From Hymenolepis diminuta (lineage: Eukaryota; Platyhelminthes; Cestoda; Cyclophyllidea; Hymenolepididae): DNA of 64,000 bases. The notes beneath the pieces were generated by a model, which was not told the DNA's origin, ran no database searches, and saw nothing but the letters and a program-made list of their open reading frames with translations. Location: NCBI GenBank assembly GCA_900708905.1, contig CAADRB010000045.1, positions 1,107,875-1,171,874 on the forward strand. Direction: 5' to 3'. Below, one piece after another: positions 51,901-64,000 of the stretch. A program made the position numbers and the translations under genes. The stretch's first letter is position 1. Every line of letters begins with the position of its first letter.

Positions 51901-54900
51901 AATTGAGATGGCAAGACAGATCATTATAGTTAAATAAACGGTCAATAAGCACTGAATATCGTGGACACCAATTTCCTCAGAAATCAAGGGGACGAATCAC
52001 GAAATTTGAACTTGGAATGTAAACTATCCTTTAAGTAAATTTTTATACAATTAGAACCCAAAAATCGAATGAGTTGAGACTTATAGACTTCTTGACTTTG
52101 ATCTCTACATGCTTTCGACCTCTTTCCTTCATTATTTATTTAACTCACAATTAACCTATCTCGGTTCCTTTCCAAAAAAAATCGAAAATATTTTTTCTTG
52201 CTGTCGGCTATAATATAAAATAATTAACAGTAACAATCTAACTGAAATTGTTTAACAAATTGTTCCTCTATTAACAAAAATCAACGGTGAGTTCGAACAC
52301 AAATTGTTATACATTCAGCGAAAAGAAAATATTCAAACAATAGAATTAACGCAAATGATAAATATACAAATGCAAGTAATTTACAAAAAAAACAGAAATT
52401 CTATTAAACATAGATGTACTTTTGGGGAAAAGCATAATGATTAATCTCTCTTGACCAAAATTGGACTGTCACCGTGGTCGTTCCTTGCTATCTTGTAACA
52501 CTTATATTATAAAGGTATAAGAATAAACGTATACTGGACGATTTTACAATTATCCCGCTTCTAAACAATGTTATGCATTAAATAAACTCAATGAGAAGAG
52601 GAAAGGGCTCAAGAAATTAAACTGAAGTGAATATAGTGAATAGAAATTACATGAAGGAAATGAATACATAAAAAACCACACAGCATCAACATACACTCAT
52701 GTATATGCATATGCCTGAACGTACCAAGAAAACTGTGGCTCGAAAAGGGGCATGCATTTACAACATAATGGTAATCTGTAAGCTTTAAATACTTAGATAG
52801 GAATGTATACCCTGATAATTTAAAGAGGCATGAGTTAAAAAGTAATTTAATATGAAATAAAGAGAAAAGGTGCATTAAAGTCTTCAGACTAGGTCGTCTG
52901 AACCTGAAGTTAGAAAACTACCAAATAGGCACGTTAAGAATTATTAGATAATCAGAAGTAACACTCACTACTACTGAGTCCTGTCAGCTTAAACATCTTG
53001 TCAGAAACACCAAGCATTTAAAGGAAAGATTGGTCATCCAACCACTCACTTTATTACTTATGCTACCGGACATGCACATTCATATAATTATTCCAAATTC
53101 AAAACCATTCAACAAAATGAAAAGAAAAGGTTTCCATGACTGCAATCTCTAAATCCAAACAAGGCTATGTTAAGATGAACAAGAATGTCAAAATGCAGAA
53201 AATACAATGATAAAGTCTTACAGAGCACCTTCTTCGATGTATTAAAATTTGAAGGATGTGCATTCTATCGTCCAATTTGTATCCTCGATACGATCTTTAA
53301 ACAAATGCACCTAAATAAAACCTAGACGTGTCAAGCAATTCCGGAGAAATTATAGCAAGTGTGCAATTTAATGACCAAAAGACGACTTTACAACCATTAG
53401 AGCCGTAGATATAATTATAAGCTAACCAGGATACCTGTGATAGGAATATACAAAATTTGACCTAAATAAACAGAATTACCGAATCGTCATTATGACAAGT
53501 TGGTTTAAGATCAGAACGTGTTAAATCAAAATGAATAATTATTATCGAAGAAAAATTAAATTGACAATTTATTGTCGCTTATTCATAAAATTTGCATATT
53601 TATTAAAATATGCTAAATTACATGGTCGGTACTTTGGGGAATTTTGAATAAATCGTAGGAGTTTGCTTAATCTCGCATATTATTGAGTTGGAGGGATTGT
53701 AGTGTTGCGGTTATTTGGCAACAGTAAACGAAAGAAAAAGAAAACGACAAGGATTGCGTTGACCAGGTTGTATTGAAGTAAGGTCAGTACAGAGTCTCGA
53801 GGGCATAATGGGAACTGAAGGATTGGACGACGAGAGGTGTGCCTAGCGAGCTGTGGTCCAGCTGGGGTCTACGTGGTTCTATGTGTGTTTATGGGAGGCT
53901 ATTTATAGTCGACACTCTGGGTGCTGACTAAGCAGTGTCTGCCGAGGTAATGTTTACCTTTTCCGGTGTGATGAGACATAGACCAGCTGAGAAAACACGA
54001 TGTTTGTTTAGGGAGTGCTCGGGTCACAGGAATGGTTAAAGGTTTACAGAGATAACTTGTGAGGACAGATAATCAAATTTGGTAATAATTAGGAAAGCTG
54101 TAAGATAAAATATTTCAGAAGAGGGATTCATCCAACAGTAGCTATATTGGAGGCTAATAAGGTTATAACGGAAAAATTACACAACTCCATATTATAACTA
54201 TCACTTACACAGCCCGAGATCGCACCAACTTTGCTCAGAATGGCTCCAGTTTCGTAGACTTGGGCTACAGTTCCCTTCCAGCATTGAGTGACGTTGAACA
54301 TAATAATCTTATGCTTCTCGTACCCCTCCTTAAATACTTGAATTAACTCCTCGTAATTTGAAGGCACGTTGCCTGTACCGTAGGTCTGCAGAATCACTCC
54401 TACAAGGAAAAAAACCAAAGAATGAAAAATATTAATACCTGACCAATAGACGTTTGTCAGTCATCCAATAGATCATAAACCAAATGCTCTGTTATGATGA
54501 TGCTTTACACTTCTACTAACGCTGTCTGAAAGTAAAATGTCCAGCGGATTTCTGGACAAATTCTCATTTTGGTTATTACGTAAAGCCTCCCTAGTCCTCT
54601 TACACTGAAAACCCGATCGAGACTAAAGATGATATTAAGAACCAGAAGATGCACACAAGAGAACATAAAAATCTTGGTGTGACCCGTCCATCATGGCTGA
54701 AACACCCCAAAAAGTTGATTCTCATCTCTCAAAGTGTGATACGCCACCTCAAATATCTGGAGGCTTTTATCGAAGGTAACGTGCCAATCACACTTTAAAT
54801 AACTTTTAATGTCACTTCTGAACTATTCTGTATGTACAAGTAACTTGGCCTATTTCTTCAGTGATGACCTAAACCATATAGCTGGCACATTTTCCAGGGC

Positions 54901-57900
54901 ATAATTACAGACTACAGGCTAAGCAAGCCAGATGAATTGACAATAAATGCCTAACGTTTCACGTCTAGAGGAATAAAATGCCATTAATTTGAATTAGTAA
55001 ACAGACAGCATATTTGCAAGAAATTACAAAATTTAAAAACATTTATTTATTTGCATAACTTAAACAAAAGTAAAATTTATTTTCACCCTAATAATATTGT
55101 CTCAAAATTACAACTTTGATGCATAAAACATCGGATAATAAATGTTAGAAGCGATTTAATTTGTCAACCCAGTTATTTAATGATGGAGTACAGTAGTATG
55201 AAAGAAATAGTTCTATCCCTCAGCTCATTTGACCTCGACATTATCATGAGCTAATGAAGTAGCAACAACCATAAACACCAAAAAATAAATAAATAAATTC
55301 AGTTTTATTGAAAAATAGGATTCGGATAGAAGGAAAATGAAATCGAAAGATATTGGTTACGAGTTTAGGCACAAAATGTGTAACTTTTTTCTTTAGAGAC
55401 TTTTTAGGCTGTAAAGGTTAGTTAGAGCTCATTCTTAATTAAGCTTAGTTTATCCTTGAGTAAAAACTATCCTATCGTATCACGAGAGTTTAAATTTGGG
55501 TCTAATTTCCACAATCACGTCAAACACAAACCAATTCTAACCCATTTAATACAAGTGGAACTGGAGCAATACAAATTTTATAGGATTATGCGGCGGTGCC
55601 TATCTCATATTCATAGCTTTAGACCGAGATTTGGAATTAGGACCTATTTTATTAATCTGATTGCAGCGACTAACTTTTTTGGCATTTTACAATTTAGGTA
55701 AGCCGAGCTAAATGAGAAATTGTATCAGTTGCAAATGAAGGCTTTGAAGTTCTAAAGTCTGGGGTGGCACAACCACCCAGTTCGTAAAACCGTCTTAATT
55801 CCAGGCGTAGGCCCTTTTCTGCTACCAGACGAATTTGATACATCTCATGAAACACGAGATTACGAGAAAATAAATGCACACTTTTACAGTTGAAAACCTA
55901 CATCCGGCGTAGTTGTCATGCAATCGCCTCTAAAGATAAGCTCTTGAAAACGTGAAGTCATGAAATTCTGAGATCACGAGACAATAATCAATGAAGAGAA
56001 ATAATTCATTTTCACCTCCCCTCTTACTCAATGCATTTTAAAATTTTATGACCCCCTTGACAACTCCTACCTATAATACGATTCTTTTTCGTTTACATGG
56101 ATAAAAAGCTGAAATTTTTTAACTCAAATTAGAATTGTCAAACCGTGCACAACTAAGCTATGTCCATCAAGCTAAAAATGGGCAAACTGATGATATTCCA
56201 AATGCCCTACCCAATCCTTTCCCCATTTTATTCCCTATTAGAATATCCCGCCGCTATTCGCATTTCGATGAATTTCCATGTTTAAAATTGTGATTTTATT
56301 CTTTATCATCTTTAGCAGCAATAAGGAATTGTATAAAGTAGCTAAACAATAATTAAACTCTCACATAATTAAAAGAGAAAAGAAGCCTCAAGTAGATTTC
56401 AATCACTGCCTTTCCTTGTATAAATTATGAAATCAGAGAGAAGTCAAAATTGACATTAAGTAGAAAAAATTTTAGCGAGGGTGTCATACGGGTGACACAA
56501 AAAATAACTTGTATGACAAAAAGCAGAGAATTAAGCGAATATAATCAAAATCACCCTCTTTATATAGAGAACTCCAATTTCAGAAACCTTTAAAGCGTTT
56601 CAAATTCTGCAAAAAGTAAGAGTTATTAAGCTAGCACCAATCCAAATGTCATCCCCATGTTTCGGCACATTAAGATCTAAATTTATATTTCTTCAAGAAG
56701 AATATACATTTCTGAAGTAAGTAAGTGGATAAACTAAATAAATACGCTAAAATATCAAAAATACAAATAAATTTCCTCTCATTTAAGTCCTACAATGAAT
56801 GAAAAAAATCGTTTATTCTCAGGATTCACACCCCCCTCCCTCCTTAATCGGTAAATGTAATGTCTTTTTAATAAACGATTTGCATGGTGTATACCCAAAG
56901 GAAATTGTTCACAAGACCAAAAAGGAATGTATCAGACTGCTTGTAACTTGCCCTTCATCGGTGGCTCGAAAAAGCTCCTCACAGCGTCAACTGAAATTGA
57001 CGGAAAGAGACGAAGGATAGCAACATCAGGGCATAGGTTTGTTTGAACAGTCAGCTTCTTTGAGTTGTGCTTAGTTCGGTTGAAGATACGATCTTCGTAA
57101 ACATTGACCACCTCCTTCATCTCAGCTAGAGGTTTCGAATTCGGGGCGGTAAATGCAACAAGATCGGTGGCGGCAGTTTTTACTACTCGATTACCGCGGT
57201 AAAGCTGTAAAAGTAGAGTAAAAAACGGTAACCATAACAGATTGACACAGCAGAGAAGCACTTCAAAACTGTTTCCTTTGTGAAATCATTCAATACCCAT
57301 TTGTAACTTGCGATAAAATTGCGAAATTGAAATTAAGATTACAGGGTGGAGTAAGGGTGACTCCATTATTTGATAGAAAGGCTAATATTTATATATTAAT
57401 CATAAATTCAAAACTATTGGTACCATTTTGTATGACTTTTTTCGAATGAGCAAAACATAAGCTCACGGGAGGTAAATGAGCATGAAACAGCTTATAAATG
57501 GCCTTAGAAATATGGGACTGGTTGGCCGAATGGTAAACCAAAGATGCAGGAATAGAAAGATCACATTTCTCGGAAAACCAATAATCGATAAACCAGTGCA
57601 CTGCGAACGTATCTTGTGAAATTTGTCTAGCTACGCTGGAGATACGCGATTCGGCCCCCTAATGTTATCGTGTATGGGAAGTAAGACAAATTAGTCAGAA
57701 ACAATCAGACATAAACTGCATATGATGCACTGTCAATATCGTTTCCCAATGGCATGGACACATGTTGATTCTACAATTCGTGCACATTATTTTTAGTGCT
57801 GATTTGTTAAATTTTCCCTCATATCTTGATCTTAAAATGGCTTATTTCTAATTAGAATTTATTTCCATAACCTCGATGCAGACCTTGGAGCGACTTCAAG

Positions 57901-60900
57901 GTTCTCTACGGGACGATAATGCACGCTCAAATGGTTCATTTAAACCTGGAAATTAAATCACTTTTGCACCACCTGAATGTATATTGTTGAGTCAATTTAT
58001 CCCATGGTGGCCTGATATCTATCCAACTGTTTCTGCCATCCCTAGTAATGTAAATACAGACACCGCTCCAACTTATCCACTACAATTATCAGCATCTACA
58101 GGCCATTTCATTCTTCTTGGTCTTCAGCTTCTTTCATGACTTCCTCCAATAATCCTGCTAATCTCAGCCGTCTTCTTTCACCGTTGAGAATAATGTTAGA
58201 AACTAGGATGTAACAACGTAAATAATGTTTACAAAACAGAAACTAGATGCACCGCTACCTAGCTGTTCCATGAAATCATAGACATTAGACAAATTCGTTG
58301 AACTATTTGAGGAAACCTAAATGAAGGATGGACGAAGAAAAATTCGTGTATTCTAACAATTAATACTTTGTTAATATCTAAAAGATTTTTATACAGCTGG
58401 GGAAAAGGACTTACTTTTCGATGGATTTTCGTCTAGTGTAAAGTAATCAAGGGTGGCAAGAATATATCTCATAAAGCCCTGGGCCAAAAAGGTTTAATTC
58501 GGAATCAAATTGCCGAATATAAGGATTGAATATAACTTTATTATTGCTTAAATTAATAATTTGGTCTCAGTATAGGGAATACCAGTATATTCAGCGTTGC
58601 AGACAGGAGGCTTGTTTTCTTATCTACTCCAACTTTCTGTTTCCGATTTTCTTTATAACAGACGTGAATTATGTAAATAGCAAAGTCTTAATGTTCTCGT
58701 ATTAATTCTGGGAAACATATTCCTTAAATTAGAGTTATATAGAAGAAACATTATAGAAGAGATTACAAATTATAAGTTAGTATTACTCAACAAGATTCAC
58801 AATCAAATGGACTAAAACTCCGTTTGATATCATGACTTTACCCTCATCACCTTTTTCAACACCCTTTCCTGTATCTGGTATTGGACTTTCTTGTCATTCT
58901 CGAGATAAAAAATGGTAAGTTTTTCGCCTTGTATGGCTTATAATATTTTAGAAAATGTCTTAGCGGTTCTCTGGTTGGGGAACAATTATCACCGTATCTG
59001 TATGTGAATTTCAATAAACTAAAGAGCAGTTACCTTATTTCTAGCTATTATTTAAATGTTTTTGCCGATGAATCGAGGGTATTAATAATAATAAAACAGA
59101 TTAAGTGAAGTATTTGAAACACTAAATATCTCTTTATAACTGCAAAAGATCTTCCATTTGTTATGACAGTAAGTATTCAATAGTCTTATGCGGTCCCTTT
59201 GTCAAGAAATTGAATACGCGGAGAATGAAAATTGAATAGGGAAACAGTGACAAGATTGCATTGCTAGGTAGGAAGGTGAAAATGCTAGATTTCAAATTCG
59301 CATCCTGTGTTTCTTATTTGGATTATCAAGTAGCTTCAACTCAACTCAAAAATAATTTTAAGAGTAGAAGAAAAATTACTCAGCCAGCACATTAATGTAA
59401 TTGCCAACGAAAGCCGATTAGAGAAAACCAGAAAAAATAAAATTTCCCAAAGAAATTATATAACTATATATATATATGTTATATAACTATTACAGATTGA
59501 AGCAATTGAGGGAAAATGGACAAATTTAATTTTTATAGAAGTAATGGGAACGAATAAGATCCGAGATTAAAATACTGACCCTTAAAATATGCTAAAAGGT
59601 GCCGCCTAATCTGCTTCAAAACTGCATTAAGTTAGGTAACTAAATTTACTTTCGAAATTAGAAATTTATCAAATCTACTGAAGTAAAACAGGTTTTCCCT
59701 CAAATAATATTGATATAAGCATTGATATAAATATGAAAATAATTTAATTTATAGGGAATGAACAATTGCCTGATTTTAATCCCTCATCCAAGACACGGGT
59801 GAAATGGGTTTAAGGATGCAAACTGTAACCTTAACAAGCTTCTCTTGTCTGTAAATATTTTAGCAACTGTAGCTGACAGGGGATACTTTCAATCTTTATT
59901 CCTTCGAATCGCAATTTCATTAGAGGATATTTTGGAGCTTCTCGAATAGGAAATGGCTCAAGACACTGTTTATAAGATTCTAATTTATAACTTGGTGTGC
60001 AAATTCTTAATCAAATACATTTTCTCTCAGTGAGAATTTAATGCACCAATTTAAAATAAGCTTGGGTAAGGATAAAAGTGAGCATATAGAAATTCACTAA
60101 TTTTGCCACATTCACTTTTTCAAGGCTTAGGAGCAGATATCTTTGTAAGGGAAATTATTCTTAAAGATGGTGGCACTTAAGATTTAGTGGTTCATCACAG
60201 ATGAGGAGTACTAGTTCAAAATTAAAGAGTGAAAACAGAATTTTAAATAAAACAGATATACACTATTTTGACAGAAAAGTTAGAAGATTAAATTTTAATT
60301 CAAAAGTTGTTTTCTTTTGCAAATGCCAAACAAAGAAAGATCAGTAGCGCAAACCCCACCAAGATTACGTCGTGTTCTCTTTGTTTCGAGATAGGTCAAT
60401 CGATAATCCCAATGATAAATGATGGGACCAATCTCCAATGCATCCGAAACATCACAATGGAAATTTATAGACGTGCTTATCGACAATAAATAGGAATGGT
60501 GAGCTATCAAATACTTTGGTTGTTCCTAGTGTGCCGTCAGCCACTAAACTCATGTTTGTTTACCTATTTACAATCAACATAAGACAGGTTATCCCAAAAT
60601 CGGGCACAGAAGCTAGCTGTTGGGACTCATATTACACCGATAAAGAGTCTACTGAGCAAAAGCCGTCTGTTAGCCGAACACCTTCAAATATCATGCTCAA
60701 TTGTCGATAAAAAACCAGTGGCAACAGAGATTTATGGCCGAATACAAAGAGGACAAAACGCCGATAATTATCCACGAAAATCGTGAGATATAAAAATTAG
60801 TCAGCAGAGGTGCAGCAGCCTGCTTTAATTCACGGACTTGGGAACTAAAATAGCCTTGAGAAATAAAACTCGTTGATAAATAACTCGGATGTAAAGCAAT

Positions 60901-62832
60901 ACTAGTACGAGATGATTTTCAACCAAGTGATAACTAAAGTACCGTCACCCCAAAAATGGTGCTCTCAGAAAGAAATGAGATATTCTAATGGGTTTGGTAT
61001 TAATTGTTTTATCATTGCTGGAAGTATTCGAACAAGATTCAAGGTTCAAGCAACACTATGAAATAAGAAATTCATTTATTGCATTTTTGAATAGCACCAT
61101 TAAAAATAATGGGTCTAAGGACATTGCACTGATATTTTACCTCGTTCCTAAAGATAGTTTGGAGTATTGGTTACAAATTTCCCGTGTAACATGTTTAAAA
61201 AGCACTGGAGAAGTGATAACGCATAACTTGAAGCATCAATAATCTCCATTCATTTCAATATCAGAATTTTTATAAATAAAATTTATTCTGCTCAAAATGA
61301 TCTTAGATGGACTTGACTTGAACGTACCTGTAATCTAAAATCGGCAGATGGAACTCATAGAATTAACTACTTCGGTAAGAAATCCTGCACTCTAAGATTT
61401 TACACAGATCCGAAAATAAGTTCAACTGAATTTGTCTCAAGAAAAATTGTCGACAAGGAAAATCAAGCTGAAAAACCGCGTTGATCTAATTATAAAAATT
61501 TTATTCCAAAAGAATTATAAGCTGTCTTTTCAAAAAGAGGAAGATTATTAAGGTTCAATTATTAAATAGCATTACAAAGAGCTTGGTAAGGAGGTGTGTT
61601 AGTACAAAATATTACTGAGCAAGGCTACAGGGTGTGTCTGAGTGAAAAATTAGGAAAAGATGAACCTAGCACAAAATAGGTTAGACTGCTAACAGAATTA
61701 AGCTTTAAATTATGGCTGAAGCATCTGACATTGTATTAATGCGCAGAACTTACAATAAACAGAAAATGATTTATAGATATGAGGATCACGGTACCAATTA
61801 CAATACGTCTATTGCAAGAGAGGTTATAATTAAGGGGGCATCAATGTAGGACAAAGAAGACTTGCAATGCTAGTGTCTTTCCCAGTTAGATAAACTCCAA
61901 TATCACAAGGTAGGAAGGAGAAATAGATGGCAGCAGAATATTTATATTAGGAGATAATACAAAACGGTTATCAGCCTTGATTTTAATAAATCAAAAAATG
62001 AGATCAACTTAGTATAGCATAGCTAAAATCGAGCATTACCGTAAAGGTCGAGAAATGAATTATACGAAGAACGAAATAGAAAATTGGATTTAATCGATAA
62101 ACGAATTAAGATAACAGTCAAATGAAAGTACGAAATAAGGTCAGTACAATCTTAAGATGAAATATCCAACGCCCCATATCATCTTGTAAAAACAAACATT
62201 TGATAAGCCATTAAACGATTTTCTTATCCTCATTTACACTTTATCGAATCAAAGTACTTATAATCATAGCAAATCCCTATTGGAGAAGAAAAATGTAACA
62301 ATTTTGTCCTCCACTCTTGATTTTCAGATTTTTAGAGGAAGAAAAAGCGTGGTTTTTTAGAAAAACAAAAGTAACACGCACCTCATTTTGGACAAAGACC
62401 GTCACCTCAGGAATATCATAACCTCCCCCAGCAATAAGCAGCGATCCTAGCAAATTATGTCGTCCATCATTTCTCAATCTGTCAATGGGCAGTTCACTTC
62501 CCGTCATAACAATAGGCTTGGAAAGATTCTCTAGAATAAAAGATAGTGCTGAGGCAGCATAGGGCAGTGTATCCGTTCCATGCAGAATCACAAAACCATC
62601 AAAATGATCATAAAATTGTTCAATATCCAGAGCCATATTAATCCAAACGTCGAGAGTGCAATCGGAAGAGTCTAAAAGAGTATCGTATTCCAACAAACGG
62701 TAGATAATTCGACGACCATTCTCATTCAGGGGCATTGCGAGGGGAGCTGATGCAGTTGAAGGCCTTTGGGTTTGGTGTGGAGTTAGATCTGGAGAATCCT
62801 CGACGGCTGTTTTTGGAACATTATCCCAAAAT
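45919..62832 (-). CDS. ASPG: L-asparaginase with ankyrin repeats (ASPG-like), 5' end outside window
   Basis: The family hydrolyses L-asparagine to aspartate and ammonia; the mammalian protein is also called 60 kDa lysophospholipase. Six exons: 62832-62382, 57204-56938, 54385-54209, 49158-48808, 46865-46563, 46179-45919. All internal joins are phase 0. They encode 602 residues plus a shared first codon. Catalytic T and D are in HGTDTL (exon at 62832). A lysine lies in YRGNRVVKTAA (start of the exon at 57204), equivalent to the human RGNRATK. TYGTGNVPS and ISGC|DITTEAAL match human TFGSGNGP and ISGFDMTSEAAL. The last three exons hold ankyrin repeats (YPLHIAAGAGA, GFTPLSWAVRG, APLHTAVAYH). The N-terminal exon with the catalytic GGTIG motif is absent and should lie above 64000. 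The donor at 56938 (GCA|GTCTGA) and acceptor CTGCAG at 54386 were chosen because they reproduce the human spacing exactly. The intron from 62381 to 57205 is 5.2 kb. Confidence 0.88.
47700..48085 (+). repeat. LTR-like element (family A), copy 3, in the asparaginase gene intron
   Basis: TGTCCCATTTCATTTAAAAA, CCGTCCAAGTGACCCACATA, a pyrimidine-rich run, TTGAATACGATTTGGTCTAC, ACAACCTTTCTACTTTTTGG and TTATTAGCTCTTG correspond to the 3' two thirds of the copies at 40085 and 51200. The 5' third is missing or unrecognisable. Confidence 0.5.
49660..49790 (+). repeat. Dispersed repeat (family D), copy 2
   Basis: Matches 13366-13520 as described there, then diverges around ATATATAGTCTCATAATTA. It lies in the asparaginase gene intron 54208-49159. 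Confidence 0.45.
50701..51125 (+). pseudogene. Broken gag-like retrotransposon remnant
   Basis: A first open piece from 50701 encodes a coiled-coil-like helix (ELIKLQKQIELFLKKYQKHN) and stops near 50815. A second, in another frame (50814-51125, 103 codons), contains VRLLLRKLGLAENE followed by VIYPRKISNL. A short helix, then 'LLRKL..AE......I.P....L', resembles the gag of flatworm Gypsy-type LTR retrotransposons. The frame shift between pieces and the lack of pol show that it is dead. It lies immediately 5' of the LTR-like copy at 51200-51690. Confidence 0.45.
51200..51690 (+). repeat. LTR-like element (family A), copy 4, in the asparaginase gene intron
   Basis: A TATA box, TATATAAACC, begins at 51457. 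Other shared blocks are ATCCTACTCTAACCTCGAGT, GTTAAGTGATCCTTGAATGA, ACACTTTGACCTACGCAACT and GTTGTTAGCTGCCAGCCGTT, in the same order as the copies at 36131 and 40085. The poly(A) signal is mutated to AATACA. This is the only copy of this family with a gag-like remnant next to it. Confidence 0.55.
51691..54208. other. Intron of the asparaginase gene, nothing recognised
   Basis: AT-rich intronic DNA between the exons at 54385-54209 and 49158-48808. An 88-codon minus-strand frame at 52609-52875 has no recognisable motif. The stretch 53690-54060 is noticeably more GC/G-rich, without a coding frame. Confidence 0.4.
54386..56937. other. Intron of the asparaginase gene, nothing recognised
   Basis: AT-rich. 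An 81-codon plus-strand frame at 55456-55701 has no recognisable motif. Confidence 0.4.
57205..62381. other. Longest intron of the asparaginase gene
   Basis: 5.2 kb of AT-rich DNA. It contains a short TA run at 59465-59477 and several unassigned frames at 60295-61242 on both strands, none with a recognised domain or splice support. Confidence 0.45.
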
Positions 62833-64000
62833 CTATAATAAAATATTATGAATGAACAAATCAGTCATTCTCAGTATCGTCCACCTGAATGGGCTTATTC
62901 ATTTGTATTAATGAGTCCCCTGTCGATTATTCGTCAATAATTGGACAATTCACTTCTAATTACTCATTAGCGTCTCTTTCCCACCACTGATAGCTCTAGT
63001 AATGACTCATTTGACTTCACTCATTGAGTTTCGATTGTTACTAGTGTGGTAAATTTAAGTTAACTAGAAAGTCTCCGTGAAAGAATTCGAAGTTTCATTC
63101 GTCATATTTGCGACGGTTTCCCGATTTGATAAAATTTCGTATTCATTCTTGGATTTACAAGGATGTTTTCAAAACTTTCTTTGTAATCACTAGGTTTCAA
63201 AAGTATCCCACTGGTAAATATTTCAAGCCTTATAAAAGAAAGGAGTATTTCAGTCATAATTCATCTATTAGCATATCCTATCTTTGGGCAAATGAGGCTG
63301 AATGTAAAATGATACGCATGAGATTTCTAAATTATGACATTTTATGATAACTAAGTGATGACACGCATTCTAGATTTTCTGTTAACGTAAATTGATTTAA
63401 GAACTTTGTACAGGGCAAGAAAGAAATCTTTGGAATTTAAACTAATCTGATAATAATAAATCTGTTTTTCATACCAGAAGATCTCATGCCAGATACTACT
63501 ATAACTAATGAAAGGAAAAGACATGCTGTAATAATGTCTATATAAAAGCGAAACACAACTATTTACAAATTGCAAGATTTCTAAAAGTCACCACGTCTTT
63601 CATTTCCAAATTTAGAAAGGAGCTACTGAATAAAAGCAATGCAGATTAATTGGCTACCACGAGCTAGAGAACACAGGAGCATTTTCAACGCTCCGCTCAC
63701 TCACTCACTCACTCACAACACCTCAGTTTATCAGAAGAGTGCATGATATGCCATGGCATAGCATAGCATGGTGGTCGAAAATCCTGACAAGTCAATGCGC
63801 GACATCTTACCGAACATCTTCAAGTGTTCGAAGGCATAACAATATATGAGGAATGTTGTTCAGCAGCATCTCGAATACAAACCTCATACGTTCTTAGGCG
63901 TTGTCATCTCTTTATGTCGACAAAAACAACTCAAGAGAATCCTTTAATGCGTGCAAAATGACTCCTAAACAAATCTAAGCACCCAGAAGAACAGGAATGC
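62833..64000. other. Upstream intron of the asparaginase gene, running off the window
   Basis: I searched both frame and motif for the missing catalytic GGTIG exon and did not see it. Short frames at 63108-63347 and 63351-63575 carry no motif. The minus-strand acceptor for the first visible exon is TTTTATTATAG, just above 62832. Confidence 0.45.
63696..63715 (+). repeat. (CTCA)5 microsatellite
   Basis: Five perfect CTCA units, seen directly. A short imperfect GCATA/GCATG repeat follows near 63752-63772. Confidence 0.85.

Noticed and set aside
56799..57020. Plus-strand frame across 56799-57020
   Set aside because: Antisense shadow of the asparaginase exon 57204-56938 and its flank.
1..64000. 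CRISPR arrays, operons, prokaryotic promoters, rRNA genes
   Set aside because: Nothing of the kind is present; intron-split animal genes and repeats explain the window.

Overview
This window is eukaryotic nuclear DNA, most likely from a parasitic flatworm and probably a tapeworm. The genes are animal genes split by many introns. Several introns are only 36-40 bases long, a length I associate with cestodes, while others run to several kilobases. The DNA is AT-rich and full of old, diverged interspersed repeats. There are no operons, CRISPR arrays or prokaryotic signals. The species cannot be named from the sequence alone.

I could assemble four multi-exon genes from sequence resemblance, splice sites and matching intron phases. 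(1) 1292-6975, minus strand: NELF-A, a subunit of the negative elongation factor that pauses RNA polymerase II. Its 3' end lies beyond the left edge. (2) 24993-30751, plus strand: a complete eight-exon STN1 gene, a telomere CST-complex subunit, predicted 406 aa. (3) 32880-43840, minus strand: a complete three-exon rhodopsin-family GPCR, predicted 485 aa, resembling invertebrate FMRFamide/neuropeptide receptors. (4) 45919-62832, minus strand: an L-asparaginase/ankyrin protein (animal ASPG, '60 kDa lysophospholipase'). Its first exon or exons lie beyond the right edge. All splice joins in the four genes keep the reading frame.

Two small possible genes remain unidentified: 23717-24016 (minus, with a hidden 39-base intron) and 44617-44868 (minus, ending at a strong splice donor). 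There are also degenerate coding-like stretches: 10039-10741 (minus, three frames), 14041-14634 (plus, bromodomain-like), and 50701-51125 (plus, gag-like retroelement remnant).

The 7-24 kb interval is largely gene-poor. Four or more dispersed repeat groups recur through intergenic DNA and introns: a tRNA-derived SINE-like family with recognisable Pol III boxes, two LTR-like families with a TATA box and AATAAA about 60-100 bases apart, and a roughly 260-300-base family of unknown type. The genes do not form a pathway; they are ordinary neighbours on a chromosome. Repeat boundaries were found by eye and are approximate.
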